This document shows, one piece after another, positions 48,901 to 63,900 of a DNA stretch of 64,000 nt. The notes under the pieces were generated by a model. The model worked only from the letters and a program-made list of their open reading frames with translations. It had not been told where the DNA came from and did no database searches. Origin of the DNA: Chondrosia reniformis (lineage: Eukaryota; Porifera; Demospongiae; Chondrillida; Chondrillidae). Location: positions 2,666,001 to 2,730,000 of the forward strand of contig OX359194.1 of assembly GCA_947172415.1 (NCBI GenBank), given 5' to 3'. A program made the translations under genes and the position numbers. Position 1 is the stretch's first letter; every line of letters begins with the position of its first letter.

Positions 48901-51900
48901 ATGTATACTTTTTGAGAAGGGGGATTCTTTTTCATTTTTAGGGATTTTTTTATGAAATGAATTTTTGGGGGAATCACTACTTGGTATGTATGTATGGCTT
49001 TAAAGACATTGCTTTCCTTTCTAGTTAAAATTACAGAAGGCTGGTAACATGCAAAACCCACAGTGGCCTGACATGTTTAAAATGATATAATTTGGGAAAC
49101 AAGGACAAGTAGGTAGACATAGCAAACCTTGTCTTCTAGTGTGAGGACCGTTGTGTCTAGATCTGCTAACTTTAGTTAGATTAGACAGCTGTTTGTTAGA
49201 ATGTAACACCTGCACTTGCAGAGGTCAGCCTTCTTTGTCTGCCATTTTGCTGGCTCTCATTCTTTTATTATTGCGTTGGTATTCTGTGCCAATGTGAAGC
49301 ATATATATATTGCATATGTCTATGTAATGTACTTAAATTCTTATATGTATGTAATTCAGTAGTTGTTGCATAGTACCTCTGCAAAGGTTATGATATAATA
49401 TGGAAAAGACTTTTTGGTCAGTTGGCTGGATTTTGCATAATATTTCCAAGGATTTTCATATTAATTTGGCCAATTTTCCTTCTGTAATTGAGAGAGTAAT
49501 TGAGTATGGCCAAAGATAGAAAGGCAAAGGATTCAAGTTTGTGAACATACAGTACGTACGTATATCAATTCAGCCATCTCTATTATATAAATGGTAGAGT
49601 CAGAACAGGGGATTATTTCACACTAAGTACACACGTAAGTCTCTGAATATTATCAAAAATATTGAAATTTAAAGAAGAAGTTTCCTTTCCCAGCTTTGTG
49701 GTCACAACTGATATCGTTGAAAATTAGTTAGGTTTCTAGTAAAAGGGACCATTTATTCACTCAAAGGAAGGCCTGAGATCACTTTCAACAGTAATGGTAT
49801 CATCAACATGTCTAAGGGCCTCGGTTAACTTGAGATGGCTGATTTGGATAGCTTCTGGCTCAATCAACTGTTTCCACTCTGAAGTGAAACTCTTTTTAGG
49901 TGTATCTTATCTGAAGTAAACACAGAAATCTTAAACGAAGACAGAAATATGCATTTCTATGGATTAACAGAAAGTGGACTGAACCCTCACAGCAGAATGG
50001 ATGGGCTTGTTTTCAAGATGAGAATTTTGTGGATCACAAAGCTAGGAAAGAGTGTTTTGGGAATTTTGGATCCAGTCTAATTAAATGTCCCATATTATTT
50101 ATAACAAAATGGTAATCCAAAACGTTTACTTGCAGAATAGTAATTGAAACCAGTGTTCAGTACCTATAATATATTCCCCTCTGCTGTTCTAATTTATTAT
50201 AAATTTCAGTTGGCATATTCCATAGCTAGACCACCTTTTGTATTATGTCTTTACATATGACTTCAAATGTTTCATTGGATGCAATATAAAAGTACTGCAC
50301 AGCTATAGCTGCAATATGTATGTAGGTACGTATATTTCTTATAGTTACACAGGTATACAAATATTACTCTGTAAACAGTAAATATTTGAATGTACTTTAG
50401 TAGCTTTGGATGCCTTTGTTGGTTAATGATGCAGTCGTGTTAGTATTCTAATTTAATCTATGCTGGAGAGATCATCTCTTAATTTTATGCAGAACTTTTT
50501 TTCCCATTAAAATGCAGTTACATATGTATTTATGACTGCATTATTCACCATCTGCACACCATATATACGTACGTATCTACTGGTAGGCTTCAATGGATAT
50601 CAGTTATATTCTTTAATATATTCTCATGCAAAATATTCATTGTGTAGGTGAATACGTACACATGACCATATGGATACTTATACTTTTAAGATTTTAATGT
50701 CTAATTGTCTGTTACCTATATTATATATACACGTACATTATATATAAATATTATACGTATGTCTAGTGTTATATTGTGGTACTTTGGCAGGCACGAGCCA
50801 GCTAGTCACTAATTGTGCACTCACATTCCAATCTAATGGTAGCACAATGCCAGAACCACCTGTGTTATAAATCTATAGCAAGACAATAACAGTGGCTAAA
50901 TGAGTTTATCTGGAGATGTTATTTTCCCAGTTTTAGCACAAACAGAGGATCAGCTTACAGTTTATTAAAGATGGGACTATTTATTGACCTGTGACCTGGT
51001 CAATCAAACAATGACTATCACATGCTCACAGCCAGATATTTTAATAACTATGTCTCCATAGTGTTATATTTTAACAATGTGAGCAACTCCTTGTGTGCAG
51101 GTGTCATTTCTAATATGACAAACTTAAAGCAATATTAATTAGACTGTGAAAGTAAAAAGGGATATACGTACGTACCTAATTCCAAGGTTATACGTACCAA
51201 TTATTATAATTTGATATTCTATGAGAAATAATTTGAACTCTCTTCTTATGCTAAGGTCAAAACGGCTTTCCAGATGTTCTTCTGGGAATTCATTATATAG
51301 ACTTATTACTGCAGTACTTCCATACATTAATTGTTTTATGTTTTACAACCAATGTGAACACATTAGCTCATTGTGCTCCTCAGGGGACATAAAGGGGTAG
51401 GGGTATATCCAGACTTCAATGATGATGATATAAATGTTAACACATTTTGTCAGAATGCGATCAATACAGTTAAGGTTTACTTTTTGTTTCAGAGATCCTT
51501 TGAATGCATGCGGAGGTAGAGTGTACCTATTCCTATCTATGCAAACATTGTAATGATGAAGTGGCAGATATTGCTTGAAAATTGTAGGAAAGTTATTTTG
51601 TACACTTCTAAAAGGTTTCTAAAATGCCAAAAATTGTTAAATTTTAAGTTAATCTGATTTTATTTTCCTTGTTTCCTCCCACTGCATTGCCTCCCACTGC
51701 ATTGCCTCTCAATAGTTACATCCACAGGTTTGTAGGCAGTTTGTACTGAAAGTGACCACACTAGCTTACTGAAAATGTTTCTATACCTTTTATTGGGAAT
51801 CCTAAATTGATTAAGGCTAATATGGCTTCCTGTGTCTCCTGTAACTGTCCTAGCAACCTTCTTTGGTTTGAGCACTTCCGCAGCTTGCCAGTAGGGGGCT

Positions 51901-54900
51901 GGTTGTAAGGTTGTCTTTACAGGACCTTCTGTCATGGATGAAGTCATTTTGTATTTTTCTCTAACCTGTTCTTAGATTATTGATCTCTTCAGTAGGGAAA
52001 TATTAATGCCATGATAGTTTTGATAGAAGCTTGCAGTCTTAAACTTTCCAATATTCAGATTCCAATTTCTATTCACCCCTTCGGTAGTTTACATCATCTG
52101 TGAGTAAAGTAGTTTCAGTAACAGTTTACAATATAGTTACGTAGCTCTAGCTCTTCCAAGATATTTGATTGATGCAATTGTAATTTTGGCAGTGTATAGT
52201 TGATATGGTCTTTCATTTCCATTTTACAGTAAATGAGAGTGTTCAAGGTATTTCCATTCCTCCAAAGTCTGAATTGGAAAGAGTAAGGAAGATATATACC
52301 TGAAATTAGCAGTTTATGACAATGACGTTGTAACACTTAACTAGAGAATAATCATTAGTTTACAAGTTTCTATAAGAAAAGTAGTTGATTTATTCATAAT
52401 TTTCCAATTTAGGTTTTCCATTCAATTTATGTATTCCAACGTTTTGTATGTACACGTACGTATGTAGATATTTCCCTTGTGCGTGTTTACTTTAATTTTG
52501 GGTTATATCTCCAGCCAATATTCCTACCTAAATGAAATTTGATTCCTTTTGAAGGTGTTCAAACTCTAGCCTGTCTGCTCTTGTATTCTTCAGTTTCAGT
52601 TGAAAATTTGTACTTGCATCAACCTAAAAAGTTTACTTTATAATTCGCTTAGAGAACCTTATCAATTATATATCTGTAATTATTGCGTACGTATATGCTT
52701 TAATGTTCCCTGTGTTTGCCAAATATACTTCTAATTGTAATGTATAGTTCTTAATGGATGATGGAATGAACGAATACTTACATGTTATAAGTAGTATAAT
52801 GTACACATCAGGTTTATACTAAACAATCTTTATCTGAATTCTTTGTAGAGAAGAAACATTACATGCTGTTTGGAAGCCTTGGAATCACATGGATTCAATA
52901 TGGATGGGCTGTCTCATAAAGGTAGGAGGTGGTGTATGCATGATTTCATCTCAATGCCACATAAATGCCCCTTCCTAGCGCTTGTTATATGAACAATAGC
53001 CTTTGGTACTCTCTCCTATACGACACAAGAGATGAATCATAGGCTCATTAGGTTTTAGTATACCACTTTACTTGGTAAGGTGTGCAGCACTTTATGGTAG
53101 CTAAGTTATTTAATGCATGTGTCAACCACAGATATATAGACTTTGTTTGCTTTACTACAAGCAACCAGCTGCTCCCTTAAATCAACAGTATTTGTAAATT
53201 GTTTTCTATGTTGACATAGGATACATAAATGTGTTGTAGAGGTCTTTCAATAGAATATGAAATGTTGGTTGTGGCCCAATCATCTACATCAGGCTGACCT
53301 CTAGTCAAAGTTCATTCAAATTTATTACAAATGCCAAAGATATTTTAGTCTGTTCAATTGATTGTACAGTGGTAACCCGTTAGTTGAACAGATTAGAATG
53401 ATTCATCGCTAATGGTTTGTTGAATAAGGGAGTATGACTTGTTGTTATAGTAGTAATTTCTCTAAATCAGTGTAAGATCCCCACTTGTTGTGATTTGTTT
53501 CAAATTTGTAGGCCATCTGTTTTAAAGGTTTCGATACCTCTGTTAAATGCAGTGAAACATTTCCTTTTGCATGCTTAACTCAATCCAAAAGAATGTCTAT
53601 ACCTGTGTTTTTTGCGGTTATTGTAATCGCTGTTTTTCAAGAGATTGGTCTAACTGGTTTGGTCTAATGTTTGCATGTTTTATGGCATTGCATGATATGG
53701 CCCACTTTAATAGTTTGTTATGTTTGTCGAGACTGGTGATAATTATTTCAGAGAGGAGTATAATTGTGTACGTTATTGCTTGTATATTGACTCTACTTAT
53801 CATGTCATTTGTAGCAATTGCATTTTGGTTTTCTTACAGTGGAGAGGCTATGTTTAGTGTACGTATGTCTATAGTGCTATGCATTGCTGGTAGCATACTA
53901 TATGCATGTGTTTATGGTATTATGCCGAATACCGTCAGATGTTACCAGTGTGTGTATCACAGCTAGAGAAAGTGAAAATGATCTCTGACACAGTATCAAG
54001 AGTGTTCCCATTACAATTAGATAGAGCTGTAAACAACCGGTAATTGACTAACCTATGGAATGTTGTGCATGGTGAACACAAAAGATGTCATATATTGGAG
54101 TATACAACACATATACTCCAATATACGTACATACGTATGGGGAAACTCTTCATTTATTAGATCTTTTTAAAGTAGTTATTTTAGCATCTCTTTCGTAGCA
54201 GTCTTTATAACTCTAGATATGATTACATTGCAGAATTAGCTAAGTACATAGTCAGGAATATAAGCCTTTAAAACTATGACTACCTTGTCTTCCTGTAAGC
54301 CATCTTTGGACCTTCTGTATACCTACATGGTTACAGTTAAGCTCTAAACTGCAGCAGTAGTATCTTTATATAATGGAAGATAAGAATAGCAGTTCTTTGG
54401 TATTCCTTTGGAGGTATATCATGTGCCTCTTCATAAAGTTTTCTCTGATGTGTACATTAACAATACATTAAAGTATTATATATCTCCTATTTACGTATTT
54501 TAATATTTTGTTAACTGAACGTGTTTATGTACGTACATATATACGTACTTACTGTACTTATATTGGCCTATAACTGCACTACTTTATACTTACTTACATA
54601 CAGATGTAGGAGTAGTACTATATGCATCCAGCATGCAACAGGAATGGCATACAGTAGTAATCCCTTTAAAGTAGGAACCTGCAGACATAAATAGAATGTG
54701 TGATGTTGCAAAACACTTTTTTAGGGAAATATTGTTGTATAATTTTGGCTAGCCGCCCACACAAATCCTTTTAAGACTGAAAGTGTTGCAAGTATTAAAG
54801 TTTATTGGAGTGTGGATTGAGCCATTTGCGTACGTAAGCAGATAGTTTAAAGCTAAAACTGAAGAGAGATTTAGAGTGATTGGCATAACTAAAGAGCAGA

Positions 54901-57900
54901 GAGAGGGAACAACTATCATTGGATGGTGAGGTTGTGTGAATACTAACCTAAGGTGTAGGCTAAGGGTTAGGGTAGAAAAGGTTGTAGAAGATTTAGTTAG
55001 TGGTCTCTTACAAGCATAATAGAATTAGTCTTGCGGGAGGTTCAAAGATCAGAAATATAATTTAGACAGAAGGCAGGTATTCTATAGTGGCTGTTCACTT
55101 TTTCAAGCGTATCTCTCCAGAACTGCTGTATAGAAGGTTTGTTTTAATCCCTATCTGATAATACTTACTACATTTAATATGTAGTTGATTTATACTATTA
55201 TTGATTTCTGTCGGTAATTCACTAATAGATGATATCAGATCTAAAGGGATTCTACTCATATAAGTACCTTGAATGTAATCAGTACTGTTGAGAATAGTAA
55301 TTGTTGGACTTCACTTATTTTCCCTTTAAATGGACAGTTCTACTATATTACTAAGTAAAAGCTATATGATATATTATTTATTACTTATTTAGCTGTCTTC
55401 TTTTAAAGGATGATTACAGTAACTGCCTAAATATTTCTACTGTATTTCTTCTGTTTAAAGTCTTTATAAAACACTCTTTCCCTTTACTTTTCTACTATCA
55501 TACTTGATGGTACTTGGTGCGATGCATATGTTTACCATTTTTATGTAATCAACATACTCTAAATCCAGCTACCTTTGATATACGGAAATGACTCTTTCCT
55601 ATTCGTGCATACAGTGTTCTACTTGACCGTTTGTACTAGGAAAAGTTTAAACAATGCCTTCTCATTCAACTGTAGTCTTTAATTTGTGTTACTGTCAGTT
55701 TGCTGTACTTGTATGCAATTTAGTCAAGTGATTTGACTAATTTAGGGATTTTCTTGACCTGTGTAAGATTACAGTAATTTATAATACGTACGAAAGCAAG
55801 TTTGAAATCTGTATTATTCTCTAGAACAAACATACACACATGCATCATTTAGCATACGGAATGTGTGTACATGTATAATAACTCTGCACTTGTGCAATGG
55901 GGATTGTGATTTGTGTCAATTCTAGCTGATATCTTATTTTTGAAATTGCTCCCTTTTAATATGCTCCTGAGGTCTCATTTTGACAATATGGTTCTGCAAC
56001 CATATACTCATTCTATGCCAACTAGAGTTTCCCTGGAGCCACATGGGAGGACGCTTACCCTAATACCACAGGGACCAGCTATATGACTCCAGTTTACCCA
56101 CATTTGATCTAGACATATCCTTTGGGATTCCAAATCAAGTCTGAGGCCAGGCCTCTTTTACCCAAATAAATAGCATTTTTAGCCAGGCATGTAGATTATT
56201 GATTTTTGGCATCCCAAACTTGACATACGTAGGTGGATCTCTTGAAGATCTGACAGGCCTCCTGTGAGGAGTCTTTTCAAGTGTACGTAGTTTGCCAGAT
56301 TTGTGCTTGGCACTAAAGAGTTGACTGTTAAGATGTACCTTTTTAGATAGAATGGTAACTCTCATATTATTCTTATTCTTGTTTGGACATGCACATATAC
56401 AATACAGTCTTTAAATCATGCTATGGGTAACTGTATATATATGTAGATAGATAGATAGATAGATAGATATAGAACAGCTACATACGTATATTTACACTCT
56501 GATAACAGGCCTTTTACTTGCAAAGAAGTACAATAATTATTACATTTATTTGTCACAGCTGGAAGAACCTTTAATTGTATACTATCTAATCTCTAATACA
56601 TGTACATTGTAACGGACTGACATATATATGTATAATAACCTCTCTGGTTTCACATATCTTTGTAGGCACATACATGATCGTTATGCTGTCAATATATAAC
56701 ATGTAATTATTTACATAATCTCCTCTTTAGACATAACTAATGCAAGACCATCAGCCATAGTTGAGCTGGTCAAGCTGTTAATGATGTCAAGATCAGCTTC
56801 AAAAAGTAAGATACTTTGAACATTAATTGACTGAGTTAATGTTTTTACTTCAAAGGTTGAGCCTTTTAGTAGTTTGTTCACTAAACAGTTTCCTTACACA
56901 GGTTCACTAATTCCATAGAACACAGTCCCTTGAATCAAGTGTGAATTGAAAGTAGTGTATTCATGAGTACATATTATTATCTACCACTGTCACCTGTGGC
57001 TTTACTTTAGTACACAATGTAGCTTGTGAATTTGGTATATGTATATATTCATATGTACGTACATACATATTATGCAGTATGTATGTATGTATCACATTTT
57101 GGAATGTTCCAAAGTTTCAGAAATATTCTTAATTTTCTATATGTAATATAGAAATACTGTAGGTTAGTTACGCTGTTGTGATCTTACTTCCCTTATGGTA
57201 TGAGATCAAACATAACTTTTAAATGTATTTATGTAATAGATGATCATTACTTTAATCTGGTTCAAAATGCAAACCCTAGTTGTATGATTATACAATTTGT
57301 ATGGGACAGTGTGTATGTATATATAGTACTAATGAAAATGTAGAGCATACTATTGTAACAACAGTCTCACCTACTGTATGTATAGCATTGATTAATTGAT
57401 TATTTTTTATGAAATTTGAAAAAGGTCTGACACAACAATTAATTCAATTGGAAGGTTGCCGCCCACTATTTTAAATTTATCTTTTGGAGAGAACATCTTT
57501 AGACTTGTAGAATGTCTAAAACCACAGTTTTTGGTATTTCTTTTGGTCGAATGTTTCAACCTCGAGAGTCTTCATCAGTGTCTGATAGTTTAAATGCTCA
57601 ACAGGTTGAAAGATGTTCCATCCAAAAGATAAGTTCAATGCAGTTAGATGGAAGCCTTATTTTACAATATTACATTTGAATTATTTGTATCCTTTTTGCG
57701 CTTATACGTATATAGTTGTAATCTTAACAATTCTGGACCCTTAAGCATCCTCAAAATTATAGAGAAGGATAGAAAAGCTTAGTAACAATATATATCTATC
57801 TATCGAGAATAACAGTGAGAAGTAGAAATGAAAGAATATAGGGGCAGTCCCTAATTACACTATTTCACTGTTTGTAGTACATACGTACGTACGTACGTAG

Positions 57901-60900
57901 CTATCCACACTGTTACGCTACATAACGATGTTTATATACATATGTATATGCGCATGTACATGTACATACGTACATATACATATATACATAATATTGAATA
58001 AATATATTTCCTTACTGCTTGCTTTCAATGCTCACTTAAGCTTAGCACTGTTGTAATATCTCCGTATCTTATAGCATACCCATTTATCCTGATATTTACT
58101 CTAGTATACAGTAGTTAACGGGTTTTTATATAATTAACACCCCAGGGTGCATAGGTTCCAGAGATGTTACTGTACTTAGTTGTGTGTCTGTTACCATGCT
58201 TTGAGCATGCAGGTATCATGCCAGTTCAAAAATGTGGTACTAAATTTGATTCGTAGAGATGTTTCCTTCAAAAGATATGACGTTTTTACTCGTCGAGATG
58301 ACTTACAAAGAGGCCATGACCATTATTATGTCACCAACTTCTAGATATTGATAGGGACTATTTAGATACATTAGCATGCTCTGCACTGAGATTTTGTACT
58401 TCAGTTTTTCATTACCATTTTAGCTTAACAGGTTCAGGTATATGTGTTTGAAAACTGTACTCTATATATGTACATAGTAAAAGGGTGGATTGTTTTAATT
58501 AATATACTCTTTATCAAGAAGAGTACGTACCTTTACTTACTTAATGTTTTTAATATTGCAGATAATGAAGTCCATTAGGCCCTGATCGATAAGATGTGTT
58601 ATGCTTGCAAGCTGAGCTTTTCAACCCTGTACGTATATCCAAATATGGCCTTGAAAACAACCTTAACTAAAATTAAAAATGAAAACATTTTGTTAAGAAA
58701 ACAACAGAATATTGAATCTGTAGTCATTGTTCTCCATTAAAGACCTTTATAGCGTAGGTCATCTGTACTTGTAGCTCATAGCAGCTTGTTTGAGGCTTAT
58801 TACACAATATTATCTTAATGATAGAAGTAGAAGTAAAACGGTTGTCTCTACTGGACTTTCACCTCAAAATTTAAAATTGTAAAATGTTAATTACTGAGGT
58901 GTTAATTTAATCAGCTTTTGTGCCCTGTTAAGATTAAAATTAACAGTATTCCAATTACTTGTGTTGTGTTGTTTTAGTATATGTACATATGTGAAGGTCA
59001 CGATTGCTAATTATATTAGTACTGCAAGGGTAATCATGCTGAATCAGCATATTTCGTGATTCTTATATGAAGAAATAACCCATACGTAGTTTAGTTCACA
59101 GTATAAGCATCCTATGTATATTCCTACATAGATCATCAATGGTATAAATTAAGACTTAGATCCTACGTACATAAGTTTGTTTTCTATTACTTCAAAATTA
59201 CTATATTAAGTTTAATATGTCCTATGAGTATTCTAAAATACTTGTTTCTATATGGAATTATGGTTAACATACAGTACATGTGTATATATGAGGGTAATAT
59301 AAGGAAACATTACTTACAGTATATATATAAAACAAAATATTTCTGGATTTGTGATTTTCAGTAAACCTATAGAGCTTTGAATGTGCATTTTAATTAATGT
59401 TACCAATCTACGTATAATCAGTTAATGAATAGCTTTTTAGCAGGAATTTTATTATGAATCTTTCCTTTGTTCCTAATAGATCGTACTAATGGTAAACAAG
59501 GTGTGTTGCCCAACTTGTCTGGTTCAGAGGGCAACCCTAAAAGACCTAATTCCATTACAACTAGAATGCGTAGGCCCACTGCTCCAGCAGCCACTAACTT
59601 ATCTTCAATAGCTAGACCCTCCACACCTTCTAGTCTCCCAGGTCTCTCTACCCACACATCCCCTGCATCATCCAGTCAGTCCTCTCCAGGTGGTGCCTCC
59701 CCCAATCTACCACATGCCATAAACACTTTGGGCCTCAGAAGTCAACCTCTTCAGGACTCTAGCAAGGGTCAAAATTCCCCAAGCAGTCCTTCCTCTTCCA
59801 CATCTCCTGGATCTCCTGGTAGGAGTAGCTCTCTCCCTGGATCTAAATTGATGGGAATCCAGCCAATGAGCCAACGTAAGGCCATTCCCTCAAGATTAAC
59901 CACAGAAACAAGGCGGGCTTCTGAATCAAGTATTGAAGTAAGTAGCTTTAATAAGATGACTCTAAGTGCCAGTTCACCAGGCATTCCTAGACCTTCCAGT
60001 ATAAAGGGACCCTCAGCTGGGAGACCTGGGAGAGAAACTTCACCACCTCAAGGTGATCAGGAATCAAATTTGAAGTTTAAGCATGTAAATAGAAATGAGA
60101 GATCGCACAGTGAGGCTCCTTCAGGTAGCCGTCTACTTATGAGACCTCAAAGACAGATTGTCCGACCCACAGCTCAAGCAAAGTCAGAAAATGAGCCAGT
60201 TAAATCAACTACTGAGGAAGCAACATCTTTACTCTCTCCCCAGACTGATTCTCAGCATGATGCTGATATGGTGGGGAAGAAATCAACCTCCCCTACATCC
60301 CAGCCACAATTTTCTCAAGGGGGACTTTCCCCTCCTAAACACAGGAGAAGAAATCTTAGTGAAGGATCAGTATTTAAGCACAGCATTTTACAAAGAAAAA
60401 GTAACGAGCAGAATGTAGAGACTGGTCCTTCCGTTACCAATCAGACATCTAAACTTCAGTCTCCACTCTCAGCTGGTAAAAAGGCAAATACAAGTGTAAG
60501 TTTGTAAACCACTGTAACCTAAGTTTCCCTAAATATCCATACAGTACATAGTATTAAGCAAAGATGGCACATATATAGATGTGGGTATATGTTTATAGAT
60601 CTCCTCAATGTAGTTCTCTATACGTTTGCTTTGCCATATAGGCTCAGGGAATTAAGTCAACTCCTCCAAAAGGCAAACTTTCTAATCTGCCAAAAAGTTT
60701 GTTTGGAGGATTTGCACCTCGTAATTCTGAACGAAAGAGCCCAGGTGAAGGTGTAAACAGGAATCTAGGTCTTACAGACAAAGAGGGCACTAAATCTCCT
60801 TCAGACAGTCAAAAGTCAATACAAAGTCCACTGAATTCTCCCCAATCCCCAAAGTCTCCACTAGGGGAACAGAAAATCCCTACAAGCCCTGTAAAGGAAG

Positions 60901-63900
60901 AGAAACCAAAGCTAGAGCCTACCTTAGACGGCACTAACACTGCAGCACAAGCAGATAATGTACTTCAGGTTTGATAAGTATGCATTCATGTAGGTATTTT
61001 ATATATATACCCATGCATATATGTATATATACTTATAATAATATACATACGTAAGTACAGTAAGGTAAATTTACATACATATATACGTATGTAGGTATTT
61101 TCACCCTCTACACACTGTAGCTTTGTACTTACAGTACCTTCAGACTATGTTATGTTCATGAAAGTTGTCACTAGTAATTAAGGACTAATTTCATTAAATG
61201 AGAACTTATTTCTTTGTAAAATGAATTTCATACATAATACTAAGGAAAGTTCTCATGTAATTAGTCATAACTTTGAATTTTCCATTCTTATTATTATCAG
61301 CGTAAGCAGCCAATTAAGGCACTTGTGTATACAAATGCTTTGGAACCAGAAGCTACAGCCATTGATGAAACTGAAGAGGAAGAATCAGGTGAAAAGTTCT
61401 CCACAGTCAAGAGACGTATGTCTCCTGCTAGAAGTATTAGTGTCTCTGAGAGTCAGGCGACAGCCAGTGAAACCTCGAGTAGTCCTACAGATATAAAGAA
61501 ACCAGGTGTGAACACTATTGCAATTATTTTTGTACTTACTCTAGTGATACCTTCTATAGTGTATGCTTGTTATATACAGTATGTAATAGTACATTAATCC
61601 TGTATACGTATATTACATATGTACATACAGCTAGGTATATGATATCTCAGTTATGTCTTTATACAATGCTTGATAGTATTACAAGGTTAACTGAGACTTT
61701 GTTTGGCTGATTTCAATGAACTTTCAACATGTTTAGTATGAACCTGAGTTGTTTTTGAAACTACTTTGATTTAAACGGAAATCTCTTAATTTACCAAATC
61801 TTAAAATTCCTTTTCTTATTTATGCTAACTCAAGCTGAATTTACAAATTGACCAATTATGTAATGTAATTATATCAATTTTGTATTCCTCTGATTCAGTT
61901 TCCTTTTTATATTTTTCTTTAGTAGATTTAATTCCAGGTGACACATCAACAAAAGCAAAGGAGAATTGTGACACCAATGAAACAGGGGAACGGGTGTTTC
62001 ATAGTGAGACGGAGAGGGTAAGCCCAGATGGAGGAGTTGGCAGTCCCAAGGCACTGAAAGATGCTGACCACTCCCCCTCTGAGGAAAAACCTGCCATTAG
62101 TGAAGCATCTATTAAGGTCCAACCTCCAACACCAACTTCACCAAAGGAGGTGTGTATGTACACATTTAAGTAGATTTTAATGTGATCAGATTCAGATGGC
62201 TATTCATTGTATTTCTTACACAAGTGCCGGCCTACAGTTCATTGGCTGTGTGTATGTATGAATATTATCAGCATTCTTATATGTGTACAGTATACGATTT
62301 TAGCATACTATATATTTTGGTTCCCTAAGCTAAATAGTCTTAAATCAATTACATTGGCTGCTACTTACACACATATATATATTACACACATACGTATATT
62401 ACACACATATATATATTACACACATATACCCTGTTGCCGGGGCAACCGCCGGGATATAACAGTATTTAAGAAGCTATATACTGCCCTCGGATTCTTAAAG
62501 TCCCGCCAAAATAACGATAAGAAGCTTCGGAGTATATATCACTTATACCACGGCGCTTCGGTGTATATGGGTTTATATACGTACTTGCCCTCGGGCGCTA
62601 TGCGCCCTCGTGACTCGTACGTATAAAACCCATATACACCTCAGCGCCGTGGTATAACTAATACATATATATATATTACATCTAACATTCTGAATGTGTG
62701 GTACATTAAGTTGGCTTAGTAGACAGTGCATTAATAGAAGTTCATATATTTGTAATACTCTTGTCGGTGTTGATGTAGACCAATATATTTATAGTTGCAT
62801 AGATACTTACTTACCATTTATTGTATGTACGTATAATATTCTGTTGTAGAAGCATGATTTCCTGAACGAGGTGTCCAATATGGCAACTAAGAAAGTTATG
62901 CCAAGAACATCATCTCCAAAGCTTTTTATCGATCAAAAGCACAAGTTTAGTGAAGGACTTAAGCCTTCGCCCTTAACTCTGAGTTTATCAGATCCAGCTA
63001 AAGGAGGTAAGTCTCAAGATCTACATGCAGGAGAGTTACGCCCACAAAATTAAAATTTAATTTCCACTCTTACATTTGTAGCCACGTATACGTACATATA
63101 CGTACATACGTACATATGTACGTATGTACAGTACATGAAATGATAAGGAGTATTTCTTGCATTCAAGCAGCAGCAACACAAATTATCAATTTGACAATAA
63201 TTTGTGTTGTTGATGCTCAACTAACCCCTATTACGTATGTACATATACATTTTAAAATGTTGTTTATTAGTAACATTTTCACTGAAATACAATAATCACA
63301 TGAATATGTAATATATATTTCCATCGGTTTGGCAGTCAACCTACATGTTTGCATATACGTACGTACTTAATATGTGCAATACATATACTGTATGTTGGTA
63401 ATATAACTGGACCATAGCTAGTACGTATGTGTACGTATGTTTCTCAGTATTGTATATTGTATATTCAGTCTATTTAATATGAATTACCATTCTAATTTAC
63501 GCATGCACAAAACTGATTGATTATTTAATGCTTTAAATTCAGTTTCACTTCACTTTAGTTTCAGCTCCTAGCACCCCTCAACACAACCATGGTCATCTGT
63601 CATCAAAGAGCCTACGGATGGGGTCACATTTCAGGGAGGCAAGACACATATCTCCACCAGTGAAGTCAGAACCACTCTCTTTGAAACAAATGAGAAGATT
63701 GAGTCGATCTGTTGGAGAAGCATTGAATCAGATTGACATGTCTTTTGTTGATGTTTCAGACTTGAAAAGTTTGAATATTTCCACTATTAACAAGACTGTA
63801 AACACAGAAAATACAGATTCTTCCATTCCTCCACAATCATTGCAATGCCACAATTCCAGTAGCGAAGATGATGATGAATTTGATTTTGAACCACCTCCAA

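Larger units (their letters stand above)
47345..52229. other. Intron 2 of the navigator-like gene
   Basis: 4.9 kb. Contains one family B copy (47666-47760, minus), one family C copy (51365-51430, minus) and scattered tacgtacgta words. No supportable gene. Confidence 0.6.
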
